This document shows, in pieces, positions 49,175-58,305 of a stretch of DNA of 64,000 bases; the first letter of the stretch is position 1; each line of letters starts with the position of its first letter. The notes beneath the pieces are model-generated. The model made no database searches and was not told where the DNA came from. It saw nothing but the letters and a program-made list of their open reading frames with translations. A program made the translations under genes and the position numbers. The stretch is from Clostridium frigoris. Its GTDB lineage: Bacteria; Bacillota; Clostridia; Clostridiales; Clostridiaceae. The DNA is taken from positions 37,540 through 101,539 of the forward strand of contig NZ_JAHLDV010000010.1 of the NCBI RefSeq assembly GCF_018861865.1, given 5' to 3'.

Positions 49175-50173
49175 TTACTCTCCAAGTGTTGCCACCATAA
49201 TTGCTTTTATAGTATGCATTCTGTTTTCCGCCTCATCAAATACTATTGAAGCAGGACTTTCAAATACTTCATCTGTAACCTCTACACCATTCATTCCAAA
49301 TTTTTCATATATATCTCTACCAACTTTAGTTTTCAAATTATGGAATGCTGGCAAACAATGCATAAACTTAGTATTTTTGTTTCCGGTTAAATTCATCATT
49401 TCTTTATTAACTTGATATGGTTTTAACAGATTAATTCTCTGAGCCCAAACCTCATCTGCCTCTCCCATCGACACCCAAACATCAGTATATATAACGTCTG
49501 CATCCTTTACTCCTTTTGCTACGTCGTCTGTAATTGTGATGCTTGCTCCTGTATCCTTGGCTACTTCTCTACATTTACTAACTAATGCTTCTTCAGGGAA
49601 TAATGAATTTGGTGCAATTATTCTAAAGTCCATTCCCATCTTAGCGGCTCCTATCATAAGAGCATTTGCCATATTATTTCTTCCATCCCCTGCATAGACA
49701 AACTTAATTTCATTTAATGGTTTCGAAAAATGTTCTTGAACGGTTAAAAAGTCAGCAAGAATTTGAGTAGGATGGTCCTCGGTAGTTAACCCATTCCATA
49801 CTGGCACTCCTGCATATTTTGCTAGTTCCTCTACTACGTCTTGGCCATACCCTCTATATTCAATACCATCATACATTCTGCCTAGAACCCTTGCAGTATC
49901 TGCAATTGACTCCTTTTTACCCATTTGGCTCCCTGTAGGTCCAAGATATGTAACGTGTGCTCCTTGATCAAGTGCTCCAACCTCAAATGAACATCTCGTT
50001 CTAGTTGAGTCTTTCTCAAATAATAATACTATGTTCTTCCCCTTTAATGTTTGCCTTTCTGTGCCTGCATATTTAGCCCTCTTTAAATCTCTAGCCAATT
50101 CAAGAAAATAATAAATCTCTTTTGGTGAAAAATCCATAAGTGTTAAAAAGTTTCTGTTCCTTAAGTTAAACAT
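49175..50173 (-). CDS. argF: Ornithine carbamoyltransferase
   Basis: Makes citrulline from ornithine and carbamoyl phosphate. The 332 residues show the carbamoyl-phosphate motif [13 protein letters not shown] (53-65), [17 protein letters not shown] (near 126), the ornithine loop [10 protein letters not shown] (near 268) and the [12 protein letters not shown] end. No other arginine or arginine-deiminase gene is adjacent, so the choice between the anabolic (argF) and catabolic (arcB) role cannot be made. Start: ATG with a GGGG-type site. Confidence 0.95.
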   Translation of the reverse strand: MFNLRNRNFLTLMDFSPKEIYYFLELARDLKRAKYAGTERQTLKGKNIVLLFEKDSTRTRCSFEVGALDQGAHVTYLGPTGSQMGKKESIADTARVLGRMYDGIEYRGYGQDVVEELAKYAGVPVWNGLTTEDHPTQILADFLTVQEHFSKPLNEIKFVYAGDGRNNMANALMIGAAKMGMDFRIIAPNSLFPEEALVSKCREVAKDTGASITITDDVAKGVKDADVIYTDVWVSMGEADEVWAQRINLLKPYQVNKEMMNLTGNKNTKFMHCLPAFHNLKTKVGRDIYEKFGMNGVEVTDEVFESPASIVFDEAENRMHTIKAIMVATLGE

Positions 50174-50459
50174 AATAATTCCCCTCTCTTATCTTTACGT
50201 CTAATTTTTACTAATCACAGATAAAATATTTTTAAGTGATCCATAAAAGTTGTTTATCATTATAATGTACTACTATTGCGAAAATTTCAATATATTTTTA
50301 TATTTACACTAAATCTTTACTATATAAAATTACATATATACTATTAACTTTAGCCATAAAAACATTATACCCCATTTTATTACAAGATTTTCATTATACT
50401 ATATGATTTATTTTAAAGATAATATTGCAAATAGCTATATTTTAAATATTTAGGATAAG

Positions 50460-50577
50460 TTATCCACAGTTTTTAACATTTAATCAACAGAAGCTGTGGA
50501 CAATTATATGTATATGCGAAAGCCTTATTTGAGCGCTTATACATATTAAAAGTAATTCCGACATATTTTTATCCACA
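50460..50577. promoter_or_regulatory. DnaA-box cluster II
   Basis: Exact TTATCCACA sites at 50460-50468 and 50569-50577, and TGTGGACAA (one mismatch, reverse) at 50495-50503. They lie in the 675-base gene-free stretch between argF and the NlpC/P60 gene. Nothing else is recognised in that stretch apart from the terminator at its end. Confidence 0.55.
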
Positions 50578-50812
50578 TTATCTACTAATATCTGTTCATA
50601 ATCTATTAGTTTTTATGTGAAATAAATAGTTTAACTTCTTCTTTATTATTCAATATTTATCTTTTTCTGCTATTTGCTTTATATATTATTTTAATAAATT
50701 TTTAACCAAATTCAATTTAGAATACTACGATTACTTGTTTTTTAAAACATATTTATTTAATATGCTAAGGTCCCTTATTTTAAATCTTTATCACATTTTA
50801 TTACGAATAAAA

Positions 50813-50838
50813 AGACAAGCTATTTAAATAGCCTGTCT
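50813..50838 (-). terminator. Terminator of the NlpC/P60 gene
   Basis: AGACAGGCTATTTAAATAGCTTGTCTTTTT on the minus strand. Confidence 0.88.
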
Positions 50839-50848
50839 AAATAAAGCT

Positions 50849-51952
50849 TTACTTAACTCTTCTCGCAGTAAGGTAATCGCCTCTTGTAAGTGCTGATATT
50901 TTAATTACATCCCCAGTACGAGGTGCATGAATATATGAGTTATTACCTACATACATTCCTACATGATGTGGATTAGACTGTGTACCAAAGAAAATTAAAT
51001 CTCCTGGTTGTAAATTTTCTCTAGCAACGTATGTGCCTTCATTTATTTGAGTAAAAGTAGTTCTACTTATTGAAACCCCAAAATGGGCATATACATACTG
51101 CATAAATCCAGAGCAATCGAAAAACTGAGGACCACTAGCACCCCAAACATATGGAGTCCCTAAAAAATTACTTGCATATGCAACTACGGCATTTGAACTA
51201 AGTGACGATGATCCTCCTCTAGATGCGGTATACTTAGGAACACTATCTTTCATTTGTTGTATTTGCTTCATAGTCGCATCTACAGTAGCCTGTCCATTAT
51301 TAACATTGCCAGAATAAGATTTTTCTTGTTTTGCAGCTTCCAAAACTAATACACTTTGATCTTTCTTAGTATCTTTAAGCTTTGCGAGTTTTGCTTCATT
51401 ATCAGCCTTTAACAACAATATCTTTGTTTTCTCAGTTTCAAGTGCTACCTTTTGGTTTTCAACTTCACTCTTTTTAGCTGTTAACTCTGCAACAATCTTA
51501 TTATCATACTGAACTATCGTCTTAACAGTTTCAGCCCTTGAAATAAAATCTTCTATTCCCTCAGAGTCTAATAAAACTTCCACGTAATTATCAACACCAT
51601 TCATATACATGCTTCGCATTCTAAGATCATATAAATCTTGTTCTTTTTTAATATTATCCTGTGCAACTTGTATATCCTTTGTTGTCTTCACTATTTGTTT
51701 CTCTGTTTCCCCTACTTTAACCTTTGTTTTGTCAACTTGTGCATACATCTTTTCTATGTCTGAATCTAATTTTTCAATAGATACTTCTATGCTTTCATTA
51801 TTACTTTGAGCTTTCTTGTATGCGTTTTTTTGACTTTCTAACTGACTTTTTTGATTACTAAGTTTATCTGATAATGGATTTGCCATTACCTGCATGCTTA
51901 TTGTAGCCACAAAGCCAATTGTTATTATCAATGACATTATTCTTTTGCGCAA
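50849..51952 (-). CDS. Secreted NlpC/P60 peptidoglycan endopeptidase with coiled-coil region
   Basis: Cleaves D-Glu-type peptide bonds in the wall. From the TTG at 51952 (GGAGGG six bases upstream) the protein has 367 residues: signal peptide (1-24, ending in VMA), a long PcsB-like coiled coil (about 30-225) and an NlpC/P60 domain (about 255-367). The domain has PYVWGASGPQFFDCSGF (catalytic Cys), HHVGMYVG (His) and YIHAPRTGD (third polar residue His). The open frame extends upstream to 52009, but that part has no ribosome binding site and would precede the signal peptide. Likely involved in cell separation or growth. Confidence 0.93.
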   Translation of the reverse strand: MRKRIMSLIITIGFVATISMQVMANPLSDKLSNQKSQLESQKNAYKKAQSNNESIEVSIEKLDSDIEKMYAQVDKTKVKVGETEKQIVKTTKDIQVAQDNIKKEQDLYDLRMRSMYMNGVDNYVEVLLDSEGIEDFISRAETVKTIVQYDNKIVAELTAKKSEVENQKVALETEKTKILLLKADNEAKLAKLKDTKKDQSVLVLEAAKQEKSYSGNVNNGQATVDATMKQIQQMKDSVPKYTASRGGSSSLSSNAVVAYASNFLGTPYVWGASGPQFFDCSGFMQYVYAHFGVSISRTTFTQINEGTYVARENLQPGDLIFFGTQSNPHHVGMYVGNNSYIHAPRTGDVIKISALTRGDYLTARRVK

Positions 51953-52153
51953 CTTAATCCCTCCATATGTAAAATTATGCATTTTACAATTTACTCGTTT
52001 TTTAATCACCGCTTTTAAATCAACGATTACATTATACCACTATTTTCTTAGAAACTTCAAAATAAACATTGGTTATTTTGTAAATTCTATTTTAATATTC
52101 AATTATATGTTTATTGTTATACATCTTTTTACATATTTTATTCTATCATATGT

Positions 52154-52996
52154 TCATAATTTTAAAGAATGTTTATATACTTCAGATTTAGCCATATTTC
52201 TATCCTTTGCAACTAATTTCATTGCATCTTTTTTATTTAATCCGTCATCCATATATTTTTGTATATGCTCTTCTATAGTTAATGAATCCCATTTAGCCCT
52301 TTCATCTTTATCTATCTCTTCCTTACTCTTACCTTCAACCACTAATACATATTCACCTCTTGGAGCATTCAGTTTATAATATTCTATTGCTTGTTCTAGT
52401 GTCAGCCTGATTATCTCTTCATACAGTTTAGTAAGTTCCCTACACATTGATATCTTTCTATTACCAATATTCTCGTATAAAAATTCTAAGGTACTTAAAA
52501 GTCTATGCGGAGCCTCATAGAAAATTAAAGTTTCACTCCTATTTATTAGATCATCAATAATAGGCTTTCTTTCTTTATTTTCCCTAGGTAAGAATCCCCT
52601 AAAAATAAATTTTGTAGTATCAAGACCCGAATATACAAGTGCAGTAGTAATTGCAGTAGCACCAGGCAACACTACAAATTCTATATTTTGCTCTATACAT
52701 TTTGAAACTATTACGCTTCCGGGATCTGAAATACCAGGTGTTCCTGCATCACTAATAATAGCAATATTTTTACCATCTTTTACTTGTCTAATTATATCAT
52801 CACTTTTCCCTAACTCATTAAACTTATGGTAGCTTATAAGTATTTTTTTTATATTAAAATGATTTAAGAGTTTTAAACTTTGCCTTGTATCTTCTGCTGC
52901 TATTATATCTACACTTTGAAGCACTTCTAATGCTCTAAGCGTGATATCCTTTAAATTTCCTATAGGAGTTGGAACTAAATATAATTTTCCTGACAT
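52154..52996 (-). CDS. rsmI: 16S rRNA (cytidine1402-2'-O)-methyltransferase
   Basis: The 280-residue tetrapyrrole-methylase-fold protein shows LYLVPTPIGNLKDITLRA (5-22), DIIAAEDTRQSLKLL, ISDAGTPGISDPG (near 80-92), PGATAITTALVYSGL and FYEAPHRLL. The ATG at 52996 follows AAGGG by seven bases; the upstream GTG at 53005 would lie on that site. It is preceded by trmN6 as in Bacillus (yabB-yabC) and is probably co-transcribed with it. Confidence 0.96.
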   Translation of the reverse strand: MSGKLYLVPTPIGNLKDITLRALEVLQSVDIIAAEDTRQSLKLLNHFNIKKILISYHKFNELGKSDDIIRQVKDGKNIAIISDAGTPGISDPGSVIVSKCIEQNIEFVVLPGATAITTALVYSGLDTTKFIFRGFLPRENKERKPIIDDLINRSETLIFYEAPHRLLSTLEFLYENIGNRKISMCRELTKLYEEIIRLTLEQAIEYYKLNAPRGEYVLVVEGKSKEEIDKDERAKWDSLTIEEHIQKYMDDGLNKKDAMKLVAKDRNMAKSEVYKHSLKL

Positions 52997-53042
52997 TCTT
53001 ATCACCCTTCGCTGTAGTATTTACATTAATTTTTTTTTAATA

Positions 53043-53786
53043 TTAAATCATCTCTGAATTATACATATCTTTAATTTCCTGTGTATAACCACCATCTACT
53101 GTATGGACATAAAGAGGCGTATCCCACTTTAAAAATGCCCCCCCATCTCTCTGTCCTTCGATTAGGACAATGTTAGGTGCCTTATTTACACTTGGGTGCA
53201 CCATCCTTATACGTTTAGGTTCAATCCTATGCTTTCTCATAGTACACAAGATATCGGCTAACCTATCCGGCCTATGCACCATATACATTCGTCCATTATT
53301 ATTTAGAAGAATTCTACATGCAATAATTACATCTTCTAATGTACAACAAATTTCATGTCTTGCTATAGCTTCCTTATCATTTAAACTTATTAATCCCGAA
53401 TTTTGAAGTTTATATGGCGGATTAACTGTAACAATATCTACCTTATCAATAGTTTTAATAAGTTCTATATCTTTTAAGTCTCCATTTATAAATTTAATTG
53501 TATCTTCTAAATTATTGTATCTTATTGATCTATTTGCCATATCAACAAACTCTTCTTGAATTTCCACACCAATTATATCGCTGGCGTTTGTTTTTCCTGC
53601 TAATATAAAAGGGATTATACCTGTACCAGTACACAAATCAACAACTTTAGCATTTTTTTTTACTTTTGCAAAATTTGCAAGCAGTACTGCATCCACCCCA
53701 AACCTAAAAGCATGTTTTTTTTGAATAACGTGAATACCTTTTAATTGAAGATCATCTAAAGTTTCATCCATTCTTAAAAACTCCAT
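53043..53786 (-). CDS. trmN6: tRNA1(Val) (adenine37-N6)-methyltransferase (YabB/TrmN6)
   Basis: The 247 residues show DETLDDLQLKGIHVIQKK at the N-terminus, SAM motif VVDLCTGTGIIPFIL (near 50), and the N6-adenine signature VTVNPPYKL (near 118). AAAGGAG lies eight bases before the ATG at 53786; the frame extends to 53852, but that part lacks a site. It starts the trmN6-rsmI unit. Confidence 0.92.
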   Translation of the reverse strand: MEFLRMDETLDDLQLKGIHVIQKKHAFRFGVDAVLLANFAKVKKNAKVVDLCTGTGIIPFILAGKTNASDIIGVEIQEEFVDMANRSIRYNNLEDTIKFINGDLKDIELIKTIDKVDIVTVNPPYKLQNSGLISLNDKEAIARHEICCTLEDVIIACRILLNNNGRMYMVHRPDRLADILCTMRKHRIEPKRIRMVHPSVNKAPNIVLIEGQRDGGAFLKWDTPLYVHTVDGGYTQEIKDMYNSEMI

Positions 53787-54015
53787 TATGTATCTCCTTT
53801 CTATAAAATTTGCATTTATTATATACATCACAACAAAAGAAGTATACCTCAATTTTTATTGCTAAATCAAGAGAATACACACTTTATTATTTTTTTATGA
53901 TTAATAAATATATATTTTCATTTAATAAACGTGTAATTAATTATTAAACTACTATTAGTAAGCATTGTTGAATATACATGTTATTATAGAATAATCGATT
54001 TTAATGAGGTTAAAA

Positions 54016-54672
54016 ATGCAATTAATATTATATCCATTTAAAAATGTAGTTTTCAATAAAAACTCTGTATTATTAGATGCCTCTTTCTTGCTCAGCTTAA
54101 TTTATGATGACGATATCAAGCATAGCGATTGTTTATCATGTTTAAAACAACTTTCAAAAGGAGGTTCTGTTTTTTACACTACTAGTATTATAACAGCTGA
54201 GGTTATGAATAAAATACTTTATAAATTATTTATTAGTGACATTCAATGCAAAATAAATAATACTAGTCCTTATAACTCGATGGATAATATTAGATCTATT
54301 ACAAATAGCTTCAGCCGCCATGATACAAAAATATTAAAGGAAAAGAAAAAAGACAGACTTATTCATATTCCATATAAAAGGTATTTTGATAATATCTCTA
54401 AAAATTCTATGAAAAGAAATTTACTCAATATCTATTACAGTAAATCTGTAGAAATACTTTCAGAATTAGAAAAAATTATAAATATAAAGTATCTTAGTAT
54501 TTCCGAAGAATGTATATCCTTAGTTAAAAAATTTATGTGCGAGAGTTTATTATCAGTGAATGATGCTTTCCACATAGCTACTGCAGAGCACAATAATATA
54601 GATTTTTTACTAACTTTGGATGGTGACTTTATTTTTGCTGAAAGCAGTGACATGAAAATACTTAAAATTTAG
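54016..54672 (+). CDS. PIN-domain protein (putative ribonuclease)
   Basis: The 218 residues have the PIN acidic residues: VLLDASFLLSLIYDDD (first Asp near residue 21), TAEVMNKI (Glu), SVNDAFHIATAEH and LTLDGDF (C-terminal Asp residues). Between them lies an unusual insert of about 80 residues, basic and polar (SRHDTKILKEKKKDRL). The ATG at 54016 has GAGG five bases upstream; an ATG at 54004 overlaps that site. No antitoxin-like gene is next to it, so a VapC-type role is uncertain. Confidence 0.75.
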   Translation: MQLILYPFKNVVFNKNSVLLDASFLLSLIYDDDIKHSDCLSCLKQLSKGGSVFYTTSIITAEVMNKILYKLFISDIQCKINNTSPYNSMDNIRSITNSFSRHDTKILKEKKKDRLIHIPYKRYFDNISKNSMKRNLLNIYYSKSVEILSELEKIINIKYLSISEECISLVKKFMCESLLSVNDAFHIATAEHNNIDFLLTLDGDFIFAESSDMKILKI

Positions 54673-54723
54673 TAGAAAACATTTCTTAAAGCAATTAATT
54701 TAATAAATTAAAATTACTATAAA

Positions 54724-54763
54724 AAAGAAGCGTAAATTTGATTATCTCAAAATACGCTTCTTT
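54724..54763. terminator. Terminator between the PIN and LysM genes
   Basis: AAGAAGCGTA ... TACGCTTCTT, with A and T runs at the sides. Convergent genes. Confidence 0.8.
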
Positions 54764-54774
54764 CTTTGTGTTTA

Positions 54775-55386
54775 TTATTTAGGAATATAAATATGCGTGC
54801 CATCTTTTATTGCATTCTCGTTTGCAATTTTATTTGTTTCTTTTAGCATTCCAATCGCTTTCTTTACACTATAAGAGGGCATATTATTTTTAGCAATTGA
54901 AGTTAATGTATCCTGTTTTTTAACAATATATTCAGTAGTATTCCCTTCTGCAATTACAGCCTTTGATGCCTCAGCTGTTTTTTCATATGGTATTACTATC
55001 TTCTGGCCCTCTGCAATTTTATAAGATCCAGTCATACTATTTCTATTTTTAATAAATTCAACGATTTTAACTTTATCCTGACTAGGCATATACGTTTTAG
55101 CAATACTAAACACGGTATCATTCTTTTTAACAGTATAGATTCCAACATTAGTTTTATCATTTATATAAGCTGCATCCATTTTATTAGTACTCGTTTCTAA
55201 AACATTTTCATTTGTGGTTTTATCGGTACTGCCTATAGACGTTGAATTGTCATTTTGAACTATAGTCGCATCTGGCGACTTCACACTAGCAACGTCTCGT
55301 GACCCTGTAAATCTTACTGCAAAAAACACTACTAAAATTAATACAACAACGGTAGATATACTAATTATTCCTTTTTTCATTCTCAT
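54775..55386 (-). CDS. Membrane-anchored protein with two LysM domains
   Basis: The 203 residues start with a transmembrane helix (6-24). A Ser/Thr/Asn-rich stretch and two LysM repeats follow: YTVKKNDTVFSIAKTYMPS (about 84-132) and YIVKKQDTLTSIAKNNMPS (about 151-202). The latter bind N-acetylglucosamine in peptidoglycan. No catalytic domain is present. AAAGGGG lies eight bases before the ATG. Interrupts the conserved ricT-trmN6 neighbourhood. Confidence 0.88.
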   Translation of the reverse strand: MRMKKGIISISTVVVLILVVFFAVRFTGSRDVASVKSPDATIVQNDNSTSIGSTDKTTNENVLETSTNKMDAAYINDKTNVGIYTVKKNDTVFSIAKTYMPSQDKVKIVEFIKNRNSMTGSYKIAEGQKIVIPYEKTAEASKAVIAEGNTTEYIVKKQDTLTSIAKNNMPSYSVKKAIGMLKETNKIANENAIKDGTHIYIPK

Positions 55387-55548
55387 ATTTAAAACCCCTT
55401 TAATATTTATTTTTTAATTAACTATATTTATAATCATTGACATAATTTAGATGTCTCATACATGTTGTACCTCTTATTATTATATAATTGCTAGAAATAT
55501 CATTTTAAGAATTACTCATCTGTTATAAATGTAATATATTAAAAAATA

Positions 55549-55580
55549 AAGACTGTTAACCCTATTGGTTAACAGTCTTT
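55549..55580 (-). terminator. Terminator of the UPF0180 gene
   Basis: AAGACTGTTAACC-CTAT-TGGTTAACAGTCTT with flanking T run. Confidence 0.9.
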
Positions 55581-55600
55581 ATCAATTATAACTTTATATA

Positions 55601-55861
55601 TTATTTTCTATTACTTTTCTCTATTTGCTCCCTAACCTCTTCCCCTGTCATACCAGTTGCATTGATAATTGGAGTAGTTGTTATAGTTTTAGCCTCTCCC
55701 ATTATGTCTTGATTTTCCCCTGTAACAACAACAGCATCATACCTATCTAAAAAATGGCCTGCGTTCTTCTTACTATTATCAAATTCTTTGACTGCATAAC
55801 CTTCATTGCTTAAATACTCTTTAATTGGATTCAATCCCTCTTGCACTGCTATTTTCTTCAT
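55601..55861 (-). CDS. UPF0180 family protein (YkuS-like)
   Basis: Its 86 residues begin MKKIAVQEGLNPIKEYLS and show AGHFLDRYDAVVVTGENQDI and TTTPIINATGMTGEEVR. This is the pattern and length of UPF0180. Function unknown. The ATG at 55861 has GGGAGG nine bases upstream; the longer frame to 55927 has none. Confidence 0.88.
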   Translation of the reverse strand: MKKIAVQEGLNPIKEYLSNEGYAVKEFDNSKKNAGHFLDRYDAVVVTGENQDIMGEAKTITTTPIINATGMTGEEVREQIEKSNRK

Positions 55862-55970
55862 ATCTCTTGCCTCCCTTTGAAATTGTTTTATTAAGTTATT
55901 ATCTCCAATAAAAAAAAGCATATTCAAATGTACTTACTTATATTTTAATTTTAACAATCAAAAAAAATAA

Positions 55971-56000
55971 AAAAGCTGAGAAAATTATCTCTCAGATTTT
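55971..56000 (-). terminator. Terminator of the HMA-like gene
   Basis: CTGAGAGATAATTTTCTCAG followed by CTTTTTT on the minus strand. Confidence 0.7.
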
Positions 56001-56204
56001 TTATATAACCGCATAACCAGCCTCTTCAATTGATTCAATTAAATTGTCCAAGGTAATAAAATAATCATCATATATTATTTCTATTTGTTTACTTTCACTA
56101 TTTATTTGGCAAGCAATTACTCCTTGGTTATTTGATATTGCTAAATTAATATTACTAATATCTTTAGAAGTATTCATATTGCATACTTTTATAACCGACT
56201 TCAT
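56001..56204 (-). CDS. Heavy-metal-associated-like small protein lacking the CxxC pair
   Basis: The 67 residues fit a ferredoxin-like HMA fold: KSVIKVCNM ... INLAISNNQGVIACQIN ... IEIIYDDYFITLDNLIESIEEAGYAV. In classical copper chaperones the loop is MxCxxC; here it is CNMNTSKD, with one Cys and no second. Metal binding is therefore doubtful. AGGGGGG lies just upstream of the ATG, and the gene follows ricT by 10 bases, so it is in the same unit. Confidence 0.75.
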   Translation of the reverse strand: MKSVIKVCNMNTSKDISNINLAISNNQGVIACQINSESKQIEIIYDDYFITLDNLIESIEEAGYAVI

Positions 56205-56214
56205 CTTTCCCCCC

Positions 56215-57126
56215 CTAGTTATCTTTAATTAATTCCTTTATTATATATGAATCTTCTACATTTTTAGAAAGTTCTAATTTAATATCTTCATCATTTACAG
56301 CATCTTCATATCTACCAGAAACTAATGTTAAATCTTCAATTTTAACCTCTACAATTTCTTCATCACTGCCATTAAGTTTCATCTTGATTTTAACTGATTC
56401 TTTTACAACACTATTACCAATAACTTCGGCTCTACCATAAGGTGTATCTACTACTGATCCTAGAGTAGGCAACGTTTTTCTTATTTTTTCATAGGTCTCC
56501 TGCTCATAATTTAAACAACACATAAGCCTACCGCAAATACCTGAAATTTTTGTAGGATTTAATGATAAATTTTGCTCTTTAGCCATTTTTATTGATACTG
56601 GTGCAAATTCACCAAGAAAAGTTGAACAACACATAGGTCTACCACATGGTCCAAGACCACCAACCATTTTTGCTTCGTCCCTAACCCCTATTTGCCTAAG
56701 TTCTATTCTTGTTCTAAACACTGCAGCTAAATCCTTTACGAGTTCCCTAAAATCAACACGTCCATCCGCTGTAAAGTAAAAAATAACTTTATTATTATCA
56801 AAAGTATACTCTACATCTATAAGTTTCATATCAAGTTCGTGTTTATGTATCTTCTCTAAGCATATTTCGTATGCTTCCTTTTCTTTTCTTTTATTATCAA
56901 AATCCTTCTGAGCATCTTCATCTGTAGCTTTTCTAATAACACACTTAAGAGGTGATACTATATCATCTTCCTTTATCTCCTTTATTCCAATAACACATTC
57001 TCCAAATTCTATTCCTCTTACAGTTTCTACAATAACTCTATCTTCTTTCTTAATATCTATATCGTTTGGACTAAAATAATATATTTTACCAGCTTTTTTA
57101 AATCGTACTCCTATTACTGTAACCAT
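56215..57126 (-). CDS. ricT: RicT/YaaT, PSP1-domain regulator of RNA processing
   Basis: Its 303 residues begin MVTVIGVRFKKAGKIYYFSP. The PSP1 C-terminal core has RIELRQIGVRDEAKMVGGLG and the cysteine set CGRPMCCSTFLGEF and GRLMCCLNYEQETY. In Bacillus it forms the Fe-S-containing Y-complex with RicA and RicF that helps RNase Y and phosphorelay/sporulation. The frame is open to 57246, but residues before the ATG at 57126 are translation of element copy C; AGGAG ten bases before this ATG falls in that element's tail. Confidence 0.93.
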   Translation of the reverse strand: MVTVIGVRFKKAGKIYYFSPNDIDIKKEDRVIVETVRGIEFGECVIGIKEIKEDDIVSPLKCVIRKATDEDAQKDFDNKRKEKEAYEICLEKIHKHELDMKLIDVEYTFDNNKVIFYFTADGRVDFRELVKDLAAVFRTRIELRQIGVRDEAKMVGGLGPCGRPMCCSTFLGEFAPVSIKMAKEQNLSLNPTKISGICGRLMCCLNYEQETYEKIRKTLPTLGSVVDTPYGRAEVIGNSVVKESVKIKMKLNGSDEEIVEVKIEDLTLVSGRYEDAVNDEDIKLELSKNVEDSYIIKELIKDN

Positions 57127-57130
57127 GTTA

Positions 57131-57307
57131 AACCATCTCCTTCGCAGCTGAATATTAACGACTTCAAAAGGATATTTAACTACCATTGAAGTTTTATTTT
57201 TGCTAAAGTAGGTATCCCCTAGGTATATCTCTGGGTTAGATAACAATTCTCAATTGTTATTCTCCCACTTATATAAGTAGTAAACTCTCCTTCTAAAATG
57301 TCGTTAA
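57131..57307. repeat. Short inverted-repeat element, copy C
   Basis: In minus-strand orientation the left end TTTAACGACATTTTAGAAGGA (57307 down) and right end TCCTTTTGAAGTCGTTAA (to 57155) match copies A and B. The interior has its own hairpins (AACAATTCTCAATTGTT). The tail TTCAGCTGCGAAGGAGATGGTTTA continues to about 57131 and contains the ricT ribosome binding site. The holB stop codon lies in the left end. Confidence 0.72.
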
Positions 57308-58248
57308 ACCTCCTGCATTTTAAGTAACATAACTTCAAACGCTAACGCCGGGTTAACGTTTCTATCTAAATTTTCTCTAGTATCATTGATTATATTTATA
57401 ATACCATTTAATTTGTTAAATGAAAATATGTTCGCTAACTCTTTTATATTTAATAGTTTATCTATATTAATAATTAAATTTTCTTCTTCAACTTCTTTAT
57501 ATATTATAGTATCCCTAATATACGAAAGAAATGCAGTTAATATTTCGTAAAAATTGTCCTTTTGATTAGATAATTTCTTTTCATATTTAAGTAGTTCCTC
57601 AGTTTTAGCATTATTTAACTTAAGCAATATTTCCAAGGTAATATCTCTTATATCCTTAAAATTGTTGTCTTTAATAAATTTTTCAGCCTTTCCTGGTATT
57701 CCATCACTAAAAGCTAAAATTACTTTTATTGTATCTATTGATAAATCAGAATAATTTTTACTTAAAAACTCTTTCATCTCATCTATATTCAAATTCTTTA
57801 GCTTATGTATTTGACATCTTGATTTTATTGTATCTAATATTACTTCAAGATTTTCACATAATAAGAGTATAGTCACATTTTTAGGGGGTTCCTCAATCGT
57901 TTTTAAAAAAGCATTTTGCGCTTGCACCGTCATTTTGTGAGCATGGTAAATAATAATAACTTTCTTATCGCCTTCAAAAGGTTTCTTATTAATCTCTTCA
58001 ATTAAAATCCTTATAGAACTAACACCTATTGTGCTTTTATTTTTATCCATTTGCCATTCCACTAAATCAACGTACTGCCTTTCTTCATTTTTACCTAAAA
58101 TCATAAACCCTATATTTTTTGCAAGTAGACTTTTGCCTATTCCATCTTCTCCAACTAAAATATGAGCATGTGATAATTTATCTAACTGTATAGCTTTAGT
58201 TATTTGATTTTTTATATTACTATGTCCTATTATATCCTCAAAACTCAT
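57304..58248 (-). CDS. holB: DNA polymerase III delta' subunit
   Basis: Clamp-loader subunit. Of 314 residues, the N-terminus is FEDIIGHSNIKNQI with Walker A GEDGIGKS (33-40), then KVIIIYHAHKMTVQAQNAFL and LKTIEEPP (sensor region) and ILDTIKSRCQIHKL. It lacks the four-cysteine zinc insertion seen in other delta' proteins; this is usual in Clostridium as far as I know. Its stop codon TAA is shared with the end of element copy C. Order darA-holB-ricT as in Bacillus. Confidence 0.94.
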   Translation of the reverse strand: MSFEDIIGHSNIKNQITKAIQLDKLSHAHILVGEDGIGKSLLAKNIGFMILGKNEERQYVDLVEWQMDKNKSTIGVSSIRILIEEINKKPFEGDKKVIIIYHAHKMTVQAQNAFLKTIEEPPKNVTILLLCENLEVILDTIKSRCQIHKLKNLNIDEMKEFLSKNYSDLSIDTIKVILAFSDGIPGKAEKFIKDNNFKDIRDITLEILLKLNNAKTEELLKYEKKLSNQKDNFYEILTAFLSYIRDTIIYKEVEEENLIINIDKLLNIKELANIFSFNKLNGIINIINDTRENLDRNVNPALAFEVMLLKMQEV

Positions 58249-58266
58249 TTTAGTCCTCCATGCATA

Positions 58267-58298
58267 GAAGCAAGTATAAATTTATATATACTTGCTTC
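58267..58298 (-). terminator. Hairpin between darA and holB
   Basis: GAAGCAAGTATA ... TATACTTGCTTC, about 12 pairs, with a poor T run. It may be a partial terminator or processing site. Confidence 0.6.
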
Positions 58299-58305
58299 CA
58301 ATTAG

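Noticed and set aside
57127..57246. N-terminal extension of ricT
   Set aside because: It is translation of element copy C; the family N-terminus and the ribosome binding site point to the ATG at 57126.
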